A stretch of 40,186 nt of DNA from Clostridiales bacterium UBA5446. GTDB lineage: Bacteria > Bacillota > Clostridia > Oscillospirales > Oscillospiraceae. The translations under genes were made by a program, and so were the position numbers. Below the pieces are notes generated by a model. That model worked only from the letters and a program-made list of their open reading frames with translations, had not been told where the DNA came from and did no database searches. The stretch is from positions 1 through 40,186 of the forward strand of contig DIRC01000052.1 in the NCBI GenBank assembly GCA_002427465.1. The letters are read 5' to 3'. Shown piece after piece: positions 28,081 to 35,559 of the stretch. Numbering within the stretch: the first letter of the stretch is position 1; each line of letters starts with the position of its first letter.

Positions 28081-29803
28081 ATGCGGCGGGGCCTGTACTG
28101 GCTGCTGGAGCGTCGCTGGCGGCAGGGGTATCGTCCGTTAAGATGGCCTCCCCCTCGTCCAGCCCGTCCTCCTGCGCTTCCTCTGGCTCCACAGGCGTGT
28201 CCATCAGGCCGATGTCCCGGTAGTAAATCCAGATGTCCTGCTCGGCAGTGCGGGAATATTTCTGCGACTTTTCTCCCACCACGATCTTCTCAATAAACAA
28301 TCGCAGAATTTCCGGTGTGAGCTCCGTAATATCGCTGTAGCGCTTGGCCTTGTCAATAAACTGCGCCACATTGGTCAGCGAGTTCCGGAGATGTTCCAGC
28401 CGTTGCTCCAGCTTTGGGAGCCTATTCCTGAGTTCCGCCTGTTCTGTGGTATACTCCGAGGAGAGCAGCCGGAAGTGTTCGTTCGGGATGCGTCCCAGCA
28501 CATTGTCCTCGTAGAGTCGCTTGAACAGGGCAGTGAGCTCGCCGTCCCGCCGCTTGGCGGCGTCGATTTCCCGTTGGATGCGGGTAATCTCCTGCCGGGT
28601 TTCGGCGGTGTTCTTGCGGGTGATATGCTCGACAAAGAGCTTTTCCTTCTGCCGGGCATAGTGGGTTACCCGTTTCAGATCGTCCAGCACAATAGTTTTG
28701 AGCTGTGTTTCCCGGATGTAGTGGGCGCTACATTCCTCTTTGCCGCGTTTTTTGTAGGTGGAGCACATGAAATTGTTCTGCGTTTCCTTCATGGTATGCG
28801 CCCTGTGCAGCACCAAAGTACCGCCGCAGTCTGCGCAGAACACCATTCCAGAAAAAAGATTCGGCATATCCATCTGCTTTGGCGGACGCTTCTTATGCTT
28901 CCGGATATCCTGCACGATATCCCACAGCTCCTGAGAAATGAGCGGTTCATGGGTGTTCTCGAATTTCAGCCATTCAGATTCCGGGCGCTCAATCTGCTTC
29001 TTGTTCTTGTAGGATACGGTGGTGTAACGCATGTTGACGGTGTGCCCGAGGTAGGAAATGTCACCAAGAATACTTGCTATGGTTGTGTCACTCCAGTTAT
29101 ACGGCCTTTCCGTATCCAGATTCACCAGTGCCACACCGGTCTGTCGGTAATAGTAATTGGTGGGTGTCAGAACCTGTTCCGCTTTCAGTTGCTTGGCGAT
29201 CTGGCTGGGGCCTCTGCCCTCGGCACAGAGCCGGAAAATATGCCGCACAACGTCCGCCGTCTGCTCGTCGGGGACAATCTGCTTGGGGTTATTCTCGCTT
29301 TTGCTGTAGCCGTAGGGCGGTTTGGTGCCGATCCGCTCCCCGCGTTCCGCCTGTGCCTTTTTCACTGCCCGGATTTTCCGACTGGTATCCTTGGCGTAAA
29401 AATCGTTAAATAAGTTAACAAACGGGGTAAAGTCGTTGTCGCCGTACAGGCTGTCCACGTTGTTGTTGACGGCGATAAAGCGGACGCCATAGCTGGGGAA
29501 AATCATTTCCGTATACTGTCCCACCAGCAGATAATCCCTGCCGAGCCGTGACATATCCTTGACGATGAGCGTGGAGACCTGATCGCTTTCCACCAGCTCC
29601 ATCACCTCCTTCCATGCCGGACGGTTGAAGTTGGTGCCCGAATAACCGTCGTCGTACAGAAACTTGGTGTTGGTAAAACCGTTGTCCTCCGCGTACTTCT
29701 CCAGCATCATGCGCTGGTTTTGGATGCTGTTGGACTCTCCCTCGCGCTCGTCCTCCTGACTGAGCCTGCCATATAAAATCGTATATTTCTCTTGGTTTGC
29801 CAT
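28079..29803 (-). CDS. Large serine recombinase (TnpX/TndX-like site-specific integrase)
   Basis: Catalyses integration and excision of the element through a serine-DNA intermediate. The 574-aa protein has the resolvase domain at the N terminus (YGRLSQEDE with nucleophile Ser15, then VKDMSRLGRDY), the recombinase domain (about 165-300), a zinc ribbon (FCADCGG and two further Cys about 25-40 residues on), a coiled coil (about 375-490) and a C-terminal DUF4368-like segment (LTPEILRLFIEKIVV). A longer in-frame reading begins at 29848, but ATG 29803 is preferred because AAAGGAGG precedes it. Lying at the very end of the element next to attL is typical for these enzymes. Confidence 0.92.
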   Translation of the reverse strand: MANQEKYTILYGRLSQEDEREGESNSIQNQRMMLEKYAEDNGFTNTKFLYDDGYSGTNFNRPAWKEVMELVESDQVSTLIVKDMSRLGRDYLLVGQYTEMIFPSYGVRFIAVNNNVDSLYGDNDFTPFVNLFNDFYAKDTSRKIRAVKKAQAERGERIGTKPPYGYSKSENNPKQIVPDEQTADVVRHIFRLCAEGRGPSQIAKQLKAEQVLTPTNYYYRQTGVALVNLDTERPYNWSDTTIASILGDISYLGHTVNMRYTTVSYKNKKQIERPESEWLKFENTHEPLISQELWDIVQDIRKHKKRPPKQMDMPNLFSGMVFCADCGGTLVLHRAHTMKETQNNFMCSTYKKRGKEECSAHYIRETQLKTIVLDDLKRVTHYARQKEKLFVEHITRKNTAETRQEITRIQREIDAAKRRDGELTALFKRLYEDNVLGRIPNEHFRLLSSEYTTEQAELRNRLPKLEQRLEHLRNSLTNVAQFIDKAKRYSDITELTPEILRLFIEKIVVGEKSQKYSRTAEQDIWIYYRDIGLMDTPVEPEEAQEDGLDEGEAILTDDTPAASDAPAASTGPAA

Positions 29804-29823
29804 TTTAAAAATCCTCCTTTTCC

Positions 29824-29873
29824 TGCGGCAAACCGAATACGGTACCACACATCATACCGTATCGACTGCCGCA
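29824..29873. repeat. Nested inverted repeats upstream of the serine recombinase gene
   Basis: Outer arms TGCGGCA (29824-29830)/TGCCGCA (29867-29873) enclose inner arms ATACGGTA (29837-29844)/TACCGTAT (29855-29862). On the minus strand a possible -10 (TATGAT) lies between the inner arms. The structure could be an operator that limits recombinase expression. Confidence 0.5.
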
Positions 29874-29885
29874 AGTCTATTGATT

Positions 29886-30176
29886 TCAGGCGAAATGTGT
29901 ACCATTTTTAAGCTCTGCGTCGATCAGGGCAAGCATTTTGTCCGTGGGGGTATTCCCTGTCGCGGGGAGTACCGACCGGATGCGGAACCGCCGACCCTCA
30001 ATGCACATGGAGCGGACGGTTGTGGTCTGGTTTTTTCCAAAGAAAACGGTGGCGTCCTCAAAGCAGGGAGCGCATTTTCCGTCCACGACTTCGTCCCATT
30101 CCACCTCTGTGGTTTCATAAGCGCCGAGAACACCGGTTTCCAGATAGTGCCGGGCGATCATTTTTTCTCTGTCCAT
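29886..30176 (-). CDS. Small hypothetical protein between relaxase and recombinase genes
   Basis: A 96-aa acidic protein beginning MDREKMIARHYLETGV, with two Cys close together (GKCAPCFED), a Thr-rich TTTV strand and a C-terminal NTPTDKMLALIDAELKNG helix. I recognise no family. The ATG at 30176 is chosen because AGAGG lies six bases upstream; an earlier in-frame ATG (30197) lacks a ribosome binding site. It follows the relaxase gene by 27 bases in the same direction, so it is part of the mobilization operon and could have a role in mobilization or maintenance. Confidence 0.6.
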   Translation of the reverse strand: MDREKMIARHYLETGVLGAYETTEVEWDEVVDGKCAPCFEDATVFFGKNQTTTVRSMCIEGRRFRIRSVLPATGNTPTDKMLALIDAELKNGTHFA

Positions 30177-30203
30177 AGGATTCCTCTTTCTCCCCATAGG
30201 GGG

Positions 30204-31223
30204 CTACATTGTCATATCCATTTCCTGTTCCTGCTCGCTCTGGAGCCTGTGTCCCTGTGCCAGCTTTTTCAGCGTTTCCCGCTGACGCTGCTTGCTGTCC
30301 GTCCATGTGGGAGGTGCAAGGGGAGGCGGTACATCACCCACATTCTCCAGGTTTTTACCGAGAGAGAGCAATTTCTCAGTGAAGTGCCCGGCCTGCTCCA
30401 GCTGTCCCAGCCAGCCTTCGGGTGGCTCCGGTGTCAGGGGGATAAAGCCATGCTGGGCGCGGTAGGCAAACAATTGCTCCAGATTTTCCTTGAGATAGGT
30501 TTCATCGTGAAGCTTGTTATCGCGGCACTTCATCCCATTCGGACAGGTATAGGTGATATATTTCCGGCTGTCGCTCCACTGCACCTTGTAGCCTTCGTAC
30601 TCCATGTTCTGAATAAAACTCTCCCTGTCCGGGCTGTACAGCAGGGCGTCCTCGATGGCTTTGATAAGCGTAAACTTCCAGCTCTCGCCGCGCTCGGCGG
30701 CGCGGTATTCTCCCGCCAGCGCGCGTTTTTTCTTCTGACCCTTGTGATAACTCTCCAATACCGGCTGGCCATGCGCCAGACAGATTTCATCATTAATCTT
30801 TCGGTGCAGTACCAGATCATCGTGATTCTGATGCAACTTCTTCCCCGTTTTAAAGCTGACCGAGTTGACCAGCAGGTGGTTGTGGAGATTATCGGTGTCG
30901 CAGTGGGTGGCTACCAGCACCTCATAATCAGGAAACTGCCGGGCGGCAAACTCCAGACCGATCTGGTGAACCTCCTGCGGTGTCAGGTTGCTATCCTCGG
31001 TAAACGACTGGACAAACTGGAAAAACTGCCGCTTGTCGGTTTTCCGGTACTGCTGCTTGGTGGTCATCATCTCAAGATAAGAGGTGTAGGCATTGCAGTT
31101 AAACCCGGATACCAAGCTCTGCCCTTCATGGGTGGTTTTTCTCTTGTTGATGGCGTAGAGAATGGTGCCCAGCAGCGCTCCCTTGGTCTGCTTCTGATTT
31201 TTGATTGGGGTGAAGGTGGCCAT
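30204..31223 (-). CDS. Relaxase (MOBP-type mobilization nuclease)
   Basis: Nicks the element at oriT and leads the strand into a recipient cell. The 339-aa protein has the Relaxase-domain motifs: a candidate catalytic Tyr23 in GTILYAINKRKT, LVSGFNC, and the three-histidine metal site HCDTDNLHNH (His107, His114, His116). It is shorter than many relaxases, with a C-terminal stretch rich in charged residues and no obvious helicase or primase part. ATG 31223 is chosen because GGAGGTG is five bases upstream; it overlaps the mobC stop (TGATG). Transfer would need a helper's type IV secretion system. Confidence 0.88.
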   Translation of the reverse strand: MATFTPIKNQKQTKGALLGTILYAINKRKTTHEGQSLVSGFNCNAYTSYLEMMTTKQQYRKTDKRQFFQFVQSFTEDSNLTPQEVHQIGLEFAARQFPDYEVLVATHCDTDNLHNHLLVNSVSFKTGKKLHQNHDDLVLHRKINDEICLAHGQPVLESYHKGQKKKRALAGEYRAAERGESWKFTLIKAIEDALLYSPDRESFIQNMEYEGYKVQWSDSRKYITYTCPNGMKCRDNKLHDETYLKENLEQLFAYRAQHGFIPLTPEPPEGWLGQLEQAGHFTEKLLSLGKNLENVGDVPPPLAPPTWTDSKQRQRETLKKLAQGHRLQSEQEQEMDMTM

Positions 31224-31525
31224 CACAGCACCTCCGTCAGTTTGCGAAGCTCACTGTGGATGTCCGCAAGGGTTTCCTCGAACTCGTTCAGCTGAACAGC
31301 CTGTACCTTTCCCATGTTGCAGAGAATCATCAGTTGGTTGAGATTTCTGCCCAGAGCTTTTAGCTCGCGTACCATTTCCGGCAGACTATCGATGACGATG
31401 ATTTTCCGGTTTAGCGCCGTGTCTATCATAAATTCCGAGGCCGTCCGGCCCGCTCGTTTTGCCCTGCCGAGAATCGCCGACTTTTCCTGCGGTGTCATTC
31501 GGATATTGAATCGTTCGCTTTTCAT
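31223..31525 (-). CDS. mobC: MobC-like relaxosome accessory protein
   Basis: A 100-aa protein resembling MobC: an N-terminal ribbon-helix-helix-like part (RFNIRMTPQEKSAILGRAKRA) and a central LGRNLNQLMILCNMG segment typical of the family. MobC helps the relaxase to open or recognise oriT. It is the first protein gene of the leftward mobilization operon after a possible leader peptide, preceded by AAAGGAG. It overlaps the relaxase gene. Confidence 0.85.
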   Translation of the reverse strand: MKSERFNIRMTPQEKSAILGRAKRAGRTASEFMIDTALNRKIIVIDSLPEMVRELKALGRNLNQLMILCNMGKVQAVQLNEFEETLADIHSELRKLTEVL

Positions 31526-31556
31526 GGCTCATGCGCTCCTTTCGTTCCACGGGGTG

Positions 31557-31628
31557 TGGGGCAGCGCCCCGCTTTTTATGCGGTCGGCGTACAGCCGAAC
31601 GCTATGCTTGCCCCTCCCAACGGGAGGG
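31557..31628. other. Candidate oriT region with three hairpins
   Basis: Three hairpins stand in a row directly upstream of mobC: GGGGC/GCCCC (about 31558-31570), TCGGC/GCCGA (31584-31598) and CCCTCCC/GGGAGGG (31612-31628), with GCTATGCTTGCC between the last two. Position next to mobC and relaxase genes and the hairpin cluster fit an origin of transfer. The nick site is not determined. Confidence 0.5.
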
Positions 31629-31644
31629 TTTTCATATTGTGCAT
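31576..31644 (-). CDS. 22-codon ORF in the mobilization leader
   Basis: On the minus strand AGGAGGTGAG stands just before an ATG at 31644 that opens a 22-codon frame beginning MHNMKTLPLGG and ending CTPTA, with its TAA at 31576-31578. The frame runs through two of the hairpins in front of mobC. A strong ribosome binding site suggests translation, perhaps as a leader peptide controlling the mob operon. No family is recognised. Confidence 0.4.
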   Translation of the reverse strand: MHNMKTLPLGGASIAFGCTPTA

Positions 31645-31678
31645 CGGACTCACCTCCTGCGCGATAATGAATTGAAAT

Positions 31679-31707
31679 TTGAAATATTCCATTCACTGTG
31701 ATATCAT
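31679..31707 (+). promoter_or_regulatory. Promoter for the DUF6076-like gene
   Basis: TTGAAA (31679-31684) and TATCAT (31702-31707) are 17 bases apart and lie about 90 bases before the start at 31795. The sequence is much richer in A and T than its surroundings. Confidence 0.6.
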
Positions 31708-31794
31708 TATCGTACAGACAAAATCCGGAGTACACAGGGAAGCGCAAATGATGAATTTTTCCGAAATTCGATTATTTGCAGAAAGGTGAAAAGC

Positions 31795-32883
31795 ATGGCG
31801 CAGTATCCACACATCCGCGTCTTTTACGGCAGCGACGGACTTGTCCATTTCATGCCGTTTGCCGACTCCGAGCATAACGGGCAGTACGCGGAAAAGCATA
31901 TCGGGCAGGGCTTGATAGATTTTGTCGAACTGGATTTGAGCAAATACCGGCTGTGGCTGGAGGCGGCAAAGAGCATTCCGCTTACGACGCAACATTATCA
32001 AAAAGTCAGAGACGCCGTTTATGACGCGGCGGAGACACTCAAGCACAAGCACAGCTATGTGTTCTTCTTCCTTGTGGGGCTGCTCAACAACATTGTGAAC
32101 ACGCCCATCTACTACAAGGACGATATCGATGCCGAACGTCTCAAGCAGCTTGCCGTTTGCCTGGAGGAGTTGGGACGTGTTATTGAATTGCAGGAGATTT
32201 TCCGGGAAGCGGTGGATATGTGCCTGAACAAAGAAAACCGCCCAGACAAAATTATGTCCGAGCGGTTATGTGAGTTTATGGTGGGGCATCCCGAGTTCGG
32301 GAGTGCCGCGGTGAAGATGCAGTATGCACTGCTGCCAAAAAAGAAGGGCAAGGTGGATATCGATACCTTGCGGGATATCCACGACTGGAAGCTAACCGAG
32401 CTGGACGACCTGCTGGAGATCATGCATCAGGACGGCGAGGGCGTGAGCCTGATGCCCTATTACCTGATCGAGTATCTGGACGAGATGCTGTTCTTTGAAT
32501 TTACCGAGATGTTGAAAAACGGGCAGTATGTGAAGCGATGTAAGCTCTGCGGTCGGTATTTCGTGCTGGTTGATAAACGCAAGCGTGATTTCTGCGACCG
32601 ACCCTACAAGGGCAAGCGAACCTGCAAACAGGTTGGAGCCAAGCTGTTCTTTGAAAAAGGAATTGAGGCCGATGCCTTTTTGCAGCAATACCTCACCGAG
32701 TACAACAAGGTTTATTCCCGCCGATACCGGGCGGCGGGAAAATATGACGGAGAACACAGCGGCAGGGATTTGACGGAAGAGCAGTTCAAGGCTTGGTCTG
32801 CCGCCGCCAGTCAGGCCCGGCGGAAGTATGTGGAGGGAAAAATCTTCGGCGAGGAAATGCTGGCGAGGATCCGGTTGGATTGA
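31795..32883 (+). CDS. DUF6076-like protein with C-terminal zinc-binding motif
   Basis: A 362-aa soluble protein. The last third has a zinc-ribbon-like arrangement, Cys249 and Cys252 (RCKLCGRYF), Cys267 (DFCDRPYKG) and Cys277 (RTCKQVGA), followed by a conserved-looking helix with RRYRA, as in the DUF6076 family; the function is unknown. The N-terminal part is mainly helical. ATG 31795 is preferred over a GTG at 31786 because AAAGGTGA is better placed for it. It is divergent from the mobilization operon and may be a regulator or a cargo protein of the element. Confidence 0.65.
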   Translation: MAQYPHIRVFYGSDGLVHFMPFADSEHNGQYAEKHIGQGLIDFVELDLSKYRLWLEAAKSIPLTTQHYQKVRDAVYDAAETLKHKHSYVFFFLVGLLNNIVNTPIYYKDDIDAERLKQLAVCLEELGRVIELQEIFREAVDMCLNKENRPDKIMSERLCEFMVGHPEFGSAAVKMQYALLPKKKGKVDIDTLRDIHDWKLTELDDLLEIMHQDGEGVSLMPYYLIEYLDEMLFFEFTEMLKNGQYVKRCKLCGRYFVLVDKRKRDFCDRPYKGKRTCKQVGAKLFFEKGIEADAFLQQYLTEYNKVYSRRYRAAGKYDGEHSGRDLTEEQFKAWSAAASQARRKYVEGKIFGEEMLARIRLD

Positions 32884-32920
32884 AGTCAGAGAAAAACGGA
32901 AGTAAAATTTACCACAACCG

Positions 32921-32949
32921 TTGTCATCCGCTATAGCATACGCTATAAT
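32921..32949 (+). promoter_or_regulatory. Promoter and operator-like dyad of the XRE/restriction operon
   Basis: TTGTCA (32921-32926), 17 bases, TATAAT (32944-32949): a near-consensus promoter. TATAGC (32932-32937) and GCTATA (32942-32947) form a perfect dyad across the spacer and -10, and CGCTATA is also repeated directly at 32929 and 32941. A repressor bound here would block RNA polymerase. Confidence 0.75.
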
Positions 32950-32972
32950 ATAGGAAGTGGAGGTGGAATTCA

Positions 32973-33185
32973 ATGACCATCGATGTAATCCTGAAATCCA
33001 TACGAAAAGAACTGAATATATCCCAGGAACAGCTGGCTCGTGATTTGAACATAAGTTATACAACGCTGAACCGCTGGGAGAATAACCGCTCCAAACCGAG
33101 CCGGTTGGCATATATGCGGGTTAAAGATTATTGCATCCAAAAAGATTTGTCAAAAGACATGATTGCAGAGCTGGATCGCTTGTAA
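32973..33185 (+). CDS. Small XRE-family DNA-binding regulator
   Basis: A 70-aa protein that is almost entirely a helix-turn-helix domain (LNISQEQLARDLNISYTTLNRWENNRSKPS). It starts after AGTGGAGGTGG. It is the first gene of the restriction operon and sits directly behind the operator-like promoter, in the position and size of controller (C) proteins of restriction-modification systems, so autoregulation and timing of hsd expression are likely. That role is an inference; a transcriptional role unrelated to hsd remains possible. Confidence 0.82.
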   Translation: MTIDVILKSIRKELNISQEQLARDLNISYTTLNRWENNRSKPSRLAYMRVKDYCIQKDLSKDMIAELDRL

Positions 33186-33205
33186 AAATGGGAGGAATAA
33201 AAACA

Positions 33206-34774
33206 ATGACTGACAATAGGAAAGAACAAGAGAGAGCAGAACTGCATCGTACCATATGGAATATTGCCAATGACCTGCGCGGAAGCGTAGATGGCTGGGA
33301 CTTTAAGCAGTATGTCTTAGGGATGCTGTTCTATCGTTACATTTCAGAAAATTTGGCACATTACATTAATAAAGATGAAATTGAAGCAGGGAATGCTGAT
33401 TTTGATTACGCAAAAATTACTGACGAAGAGGCCGAGCAAGCTCGTGAGGATATGGTAAAAACCAAAGGCTTTTTTATCTTGCCAAGTGAGCTTTTTGAAA
33501 ATGTGCGAAAAAAGGCCAATAAGGATGAAAACCTTAATGAAACGCTCGAAAAAGTATTCAAAAATATAGAAGCCTCTGCGCAGGGCACACCCAGCGAAAA
33601 GAATTTCAAAGGGCTTTTTGATGACATTGACGTAAACAGCAATAAGCTTGGGGGGACGGTTGCACAACGCAACGCAAGGCTTGTGAAGCTTATGAACGGC
33701 ATTGCTGATATGAAACTTGGCAGTTATAAGGACAATACCATTGATGCATTCGGCGAGGCATATGAATATTTGATGGGAATGTATGCCTCTAATGCCGGAA
33801 AAAGCGGCGGCGAATATTTTACGCCTCAAGAAGTTTCGGAACTTCTGACTCGTCTGGCGTTGGGAGATAGAAAACAAGTAAACAAGGTCTACGACCCAGC
33901 TTGCGGTTCAGGATCGTTACTTTTAAAATCCACGCAGATTATTGGTAAAGATAATGTGCGTCTTGGATTTTTTGGTCAGGAAATTAATATCACTACATAC
34001 AATTTATGCCGAATCAATATGTTTTTGCATGATATTGATTATGATAAATTTAGTATTGGCCATGGCGATACATTAGCAGATCCGCTTCATTGGGATGACG
34101 AACCGTTTGAGGTAATTGTTTCAAATCCACCCTATTCGATCAAATGGGCTGGTGACGAAAATCCTCTGCTTATCAATGATCCTCGTTTTGCTCCTGCGGG
34201 AGTGCTGGCCCCAAAATCAAAAGCAGACCTTGCGTTTATCATGCATAGTCTTTCATGGCTTGCCATTGATGGCACTGCGGCAATTGTTTGCTTTCCGGGA
34301 ATTCTGTACCGTAGCGGAGCAGAAAAAAAGATTCGCCAGTATTTGATTGATAACAATTTTATAGATTGCATTATTCAGTTGCCAAGTAATCTGTTTTTCG
34401 GAACCAGCATAGCCACATGTGTCATGGTATTAAAAAAGTCCAAAGCCGAAAACTCGACGCTCTTTATAGATGCTTCAGAGGAATACGTAAAGATTACAAA
34501 CAATAACAAGCTTACACAGAAAAACATTGATAACATAGTTGAAGTTTTTAAAGCTCGCCAAGAGGAAGACCACTTTAGCTGCTTGGTACCGAATAGCCAA
34601 ATTGCTGAGCAGGACTATAACCTTTCGGTTTCTACCTACGTTCAGAAGGAGGAGAAGCGGGAGGTTATCGATATAGCCACTCTGAATGCTGAAATCGAGC
34701 ACATCGTAGCTCGTGAAAATGTGCTACGACGTGAAATTGATGCCATTATCGCAGAGATTGAGGGTGCCCAGTAA
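33206..34774 (+). CDS. hsdM: Type I restriction-modification DNA methyltransferase (HsdM)
   Basis: Adenine-N6 methyltransferase subunit that with HsdS protects host DNA. The 522-aa protein has an N-terminal helical domain (RTIWNIANDLRG), the GGEYFTPQEVSELL linker, motif I DPACGSG at 230-236 binding S-adenosylmethionine, and motif IV NPPY at 307-310. The start at 33206 follows GGGAGGA; the open frame upstream to 33131 overlaps the XRE gene and is rejected. It lies 20 bases after the regulator and overlaps the next gene by one base (TAATG). Codons are AT-rich compared with the host genes. Confidence 0.95.
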   Translation: MTDNRKEQERAELHRTIWNIANDLRGSVDGWDFKQYVLGMLFYRYISENLAHYINKDEIEAGNADFDYAKITDEEAEQAREDMVKTKGFFILPSELFENVRKKANKDENLNETLEKVFKNIEASAQGTPSEKNFKGLFDDIDVNSNKLGGTVAQRNARLVKLMNGIADMKLGSYKDNTIDAFGEAYEYLMGMYASNAGKSGGEYFTPQEVSELLTRLALGDRKQVNKVYDPACGSGSLLLKSTQIIGKDNVRLGFFGQEINITTYNLCRINMFLHDIDYDKFSIGHGDTLADPLHWDDEPFEVIVSNPPYSIKWAGDENPLLINDPRFAPAGVLAPKSKADLAFIMHSLSWLAIDGTAAIVCFPGILYRSGAEKKIRQYLIDNNFIDCIIQLPSNLFFGTSIATCVMVLKKSKAENSTLFIDASEEYVKITNNNKLTQKNIDNIVEVFKARQEEDHFSCLVPNSQIAEQDYNLSVSTYVQKEEKREVIDIATLNAEIEHIVARENVLRREIDAIIAEIEGAQ

Positions 34775-35559
34775 TGCGATTGTCTGAAGTGTTGTCCAAA
34801 CCTCCGACACTTGAGTTCAAGCAAGTGGAAGGATTTCTTAAAGAAAAAAGACTTGCAGCGGGCAAGCAGCAAAAAATACAAGTGGGCAGAATTGCATTAA
34901 ATTACTTTTGTAAGCATTGTGCTGACGTTCGTACTTTTTGCTCAGCAGAAGAAATTTATTGCATTGGGGTAAATGAGCCTCTTGTAAGCATTGATTGCGT
35001 TCTCACTTGCCATTGCGGTGCTTCCGTGCAAATTTGGTTTTTGGTGGACTGCGAAGGAGAGATAAGCGGACGCGCACCTGAAGTTCGTATATTAAAGCGT
35101 ACGGAAAAATTGTCACCTGATGCTTTATTAAATACAGAACAGTACGGTGAGTTTTCAGAGCTTTTGGAAAAGGCGCAGCGAGCTCATCGTGAACGACTTG
35201 GCGCCGGTGCTGTAGTGTATCTGCGTAAAATTTTTGAAAAAATTACTCAACAAACTGCAACAGCCGCAAGAATATCTTGTTCTTATGATAATGGTAAACG
35301 AAAACCATTTAGAAACCTGCTTGAAGAAGTAGATAGGCAATGCTCAATTATCCCACGTGAGTTTTCTGCGAATGGCTATAGGTTGTTTGGTGAGCTAAGT
35401 GAAATAATACATGGTGAATATAACGAGGAATTAGCATTGCAAAAGTATGATTCCTTATATAGGCTTATTGTCGGAATTCTTGATAATGTAAAGATTAACA
35501 AAGAACTGATGACGGCGATTGGTTCTTTAGGTTGGGATAATGATGGAGGTGAGCAGTGA
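34774..35559 (+). CDS. Unknown zinc-motif, DUF4145-like protein inside the type I RM operon
   Basis: A 261-aa protein with an N-terminal cysteine pair set (CKHC at 46-49, CHC at 79-81) that could bind zinc, followed by a helical region (AGAVVYLRKIFEKIT, then a LSEIIHGEYNEE stretch) resembling DUF4145-type domains, which occur in or beside defence nucleases. Similarity is by eye only. It starts on the hsdM stop codon and ends against hsdS, so it is co-translated with them. Its role could be accessory to the complex (anti-restriction control, effector or regulator); I cannot assign one. Confidence 0.6.
   Translation: MRLSEVLSKPPTLEFKQVEGFLKEKRLAAGKQQKIQVGRIALNYFCKHCADVRTFCSAEEIYCIGVNEPLVSIDCVLTCHCGASVQIWFLVDCEGEISGRAPEVRILKRTEKLSPDALLNTEQYGEFSELLEKAQRAHRERLGAGAVVYLRKIFEKITQQTATAARISCSYDNGKRKPFRNLLEEVDRQCSIIPREFSANGYRLFGELSEIIHGEYNEELALQKYDSLYRLIVGILDNVKINKELMTAIGSLGWDNDGGEQ

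Noticed and set aside
29880..31295. Plus-strand reading frame of 471 codons
   Set aside because: It runs antisense through the relaxase and small protein genes, both of which have motifs or good starts.
31529..31747. Minus-strand frame of 72 codons upstream of mobC
   Set aside because: It lies across the candidate oriT hairpins and promoter without a convincing ribosome binding site; the DNA is better explained as a non-coding transfer region.
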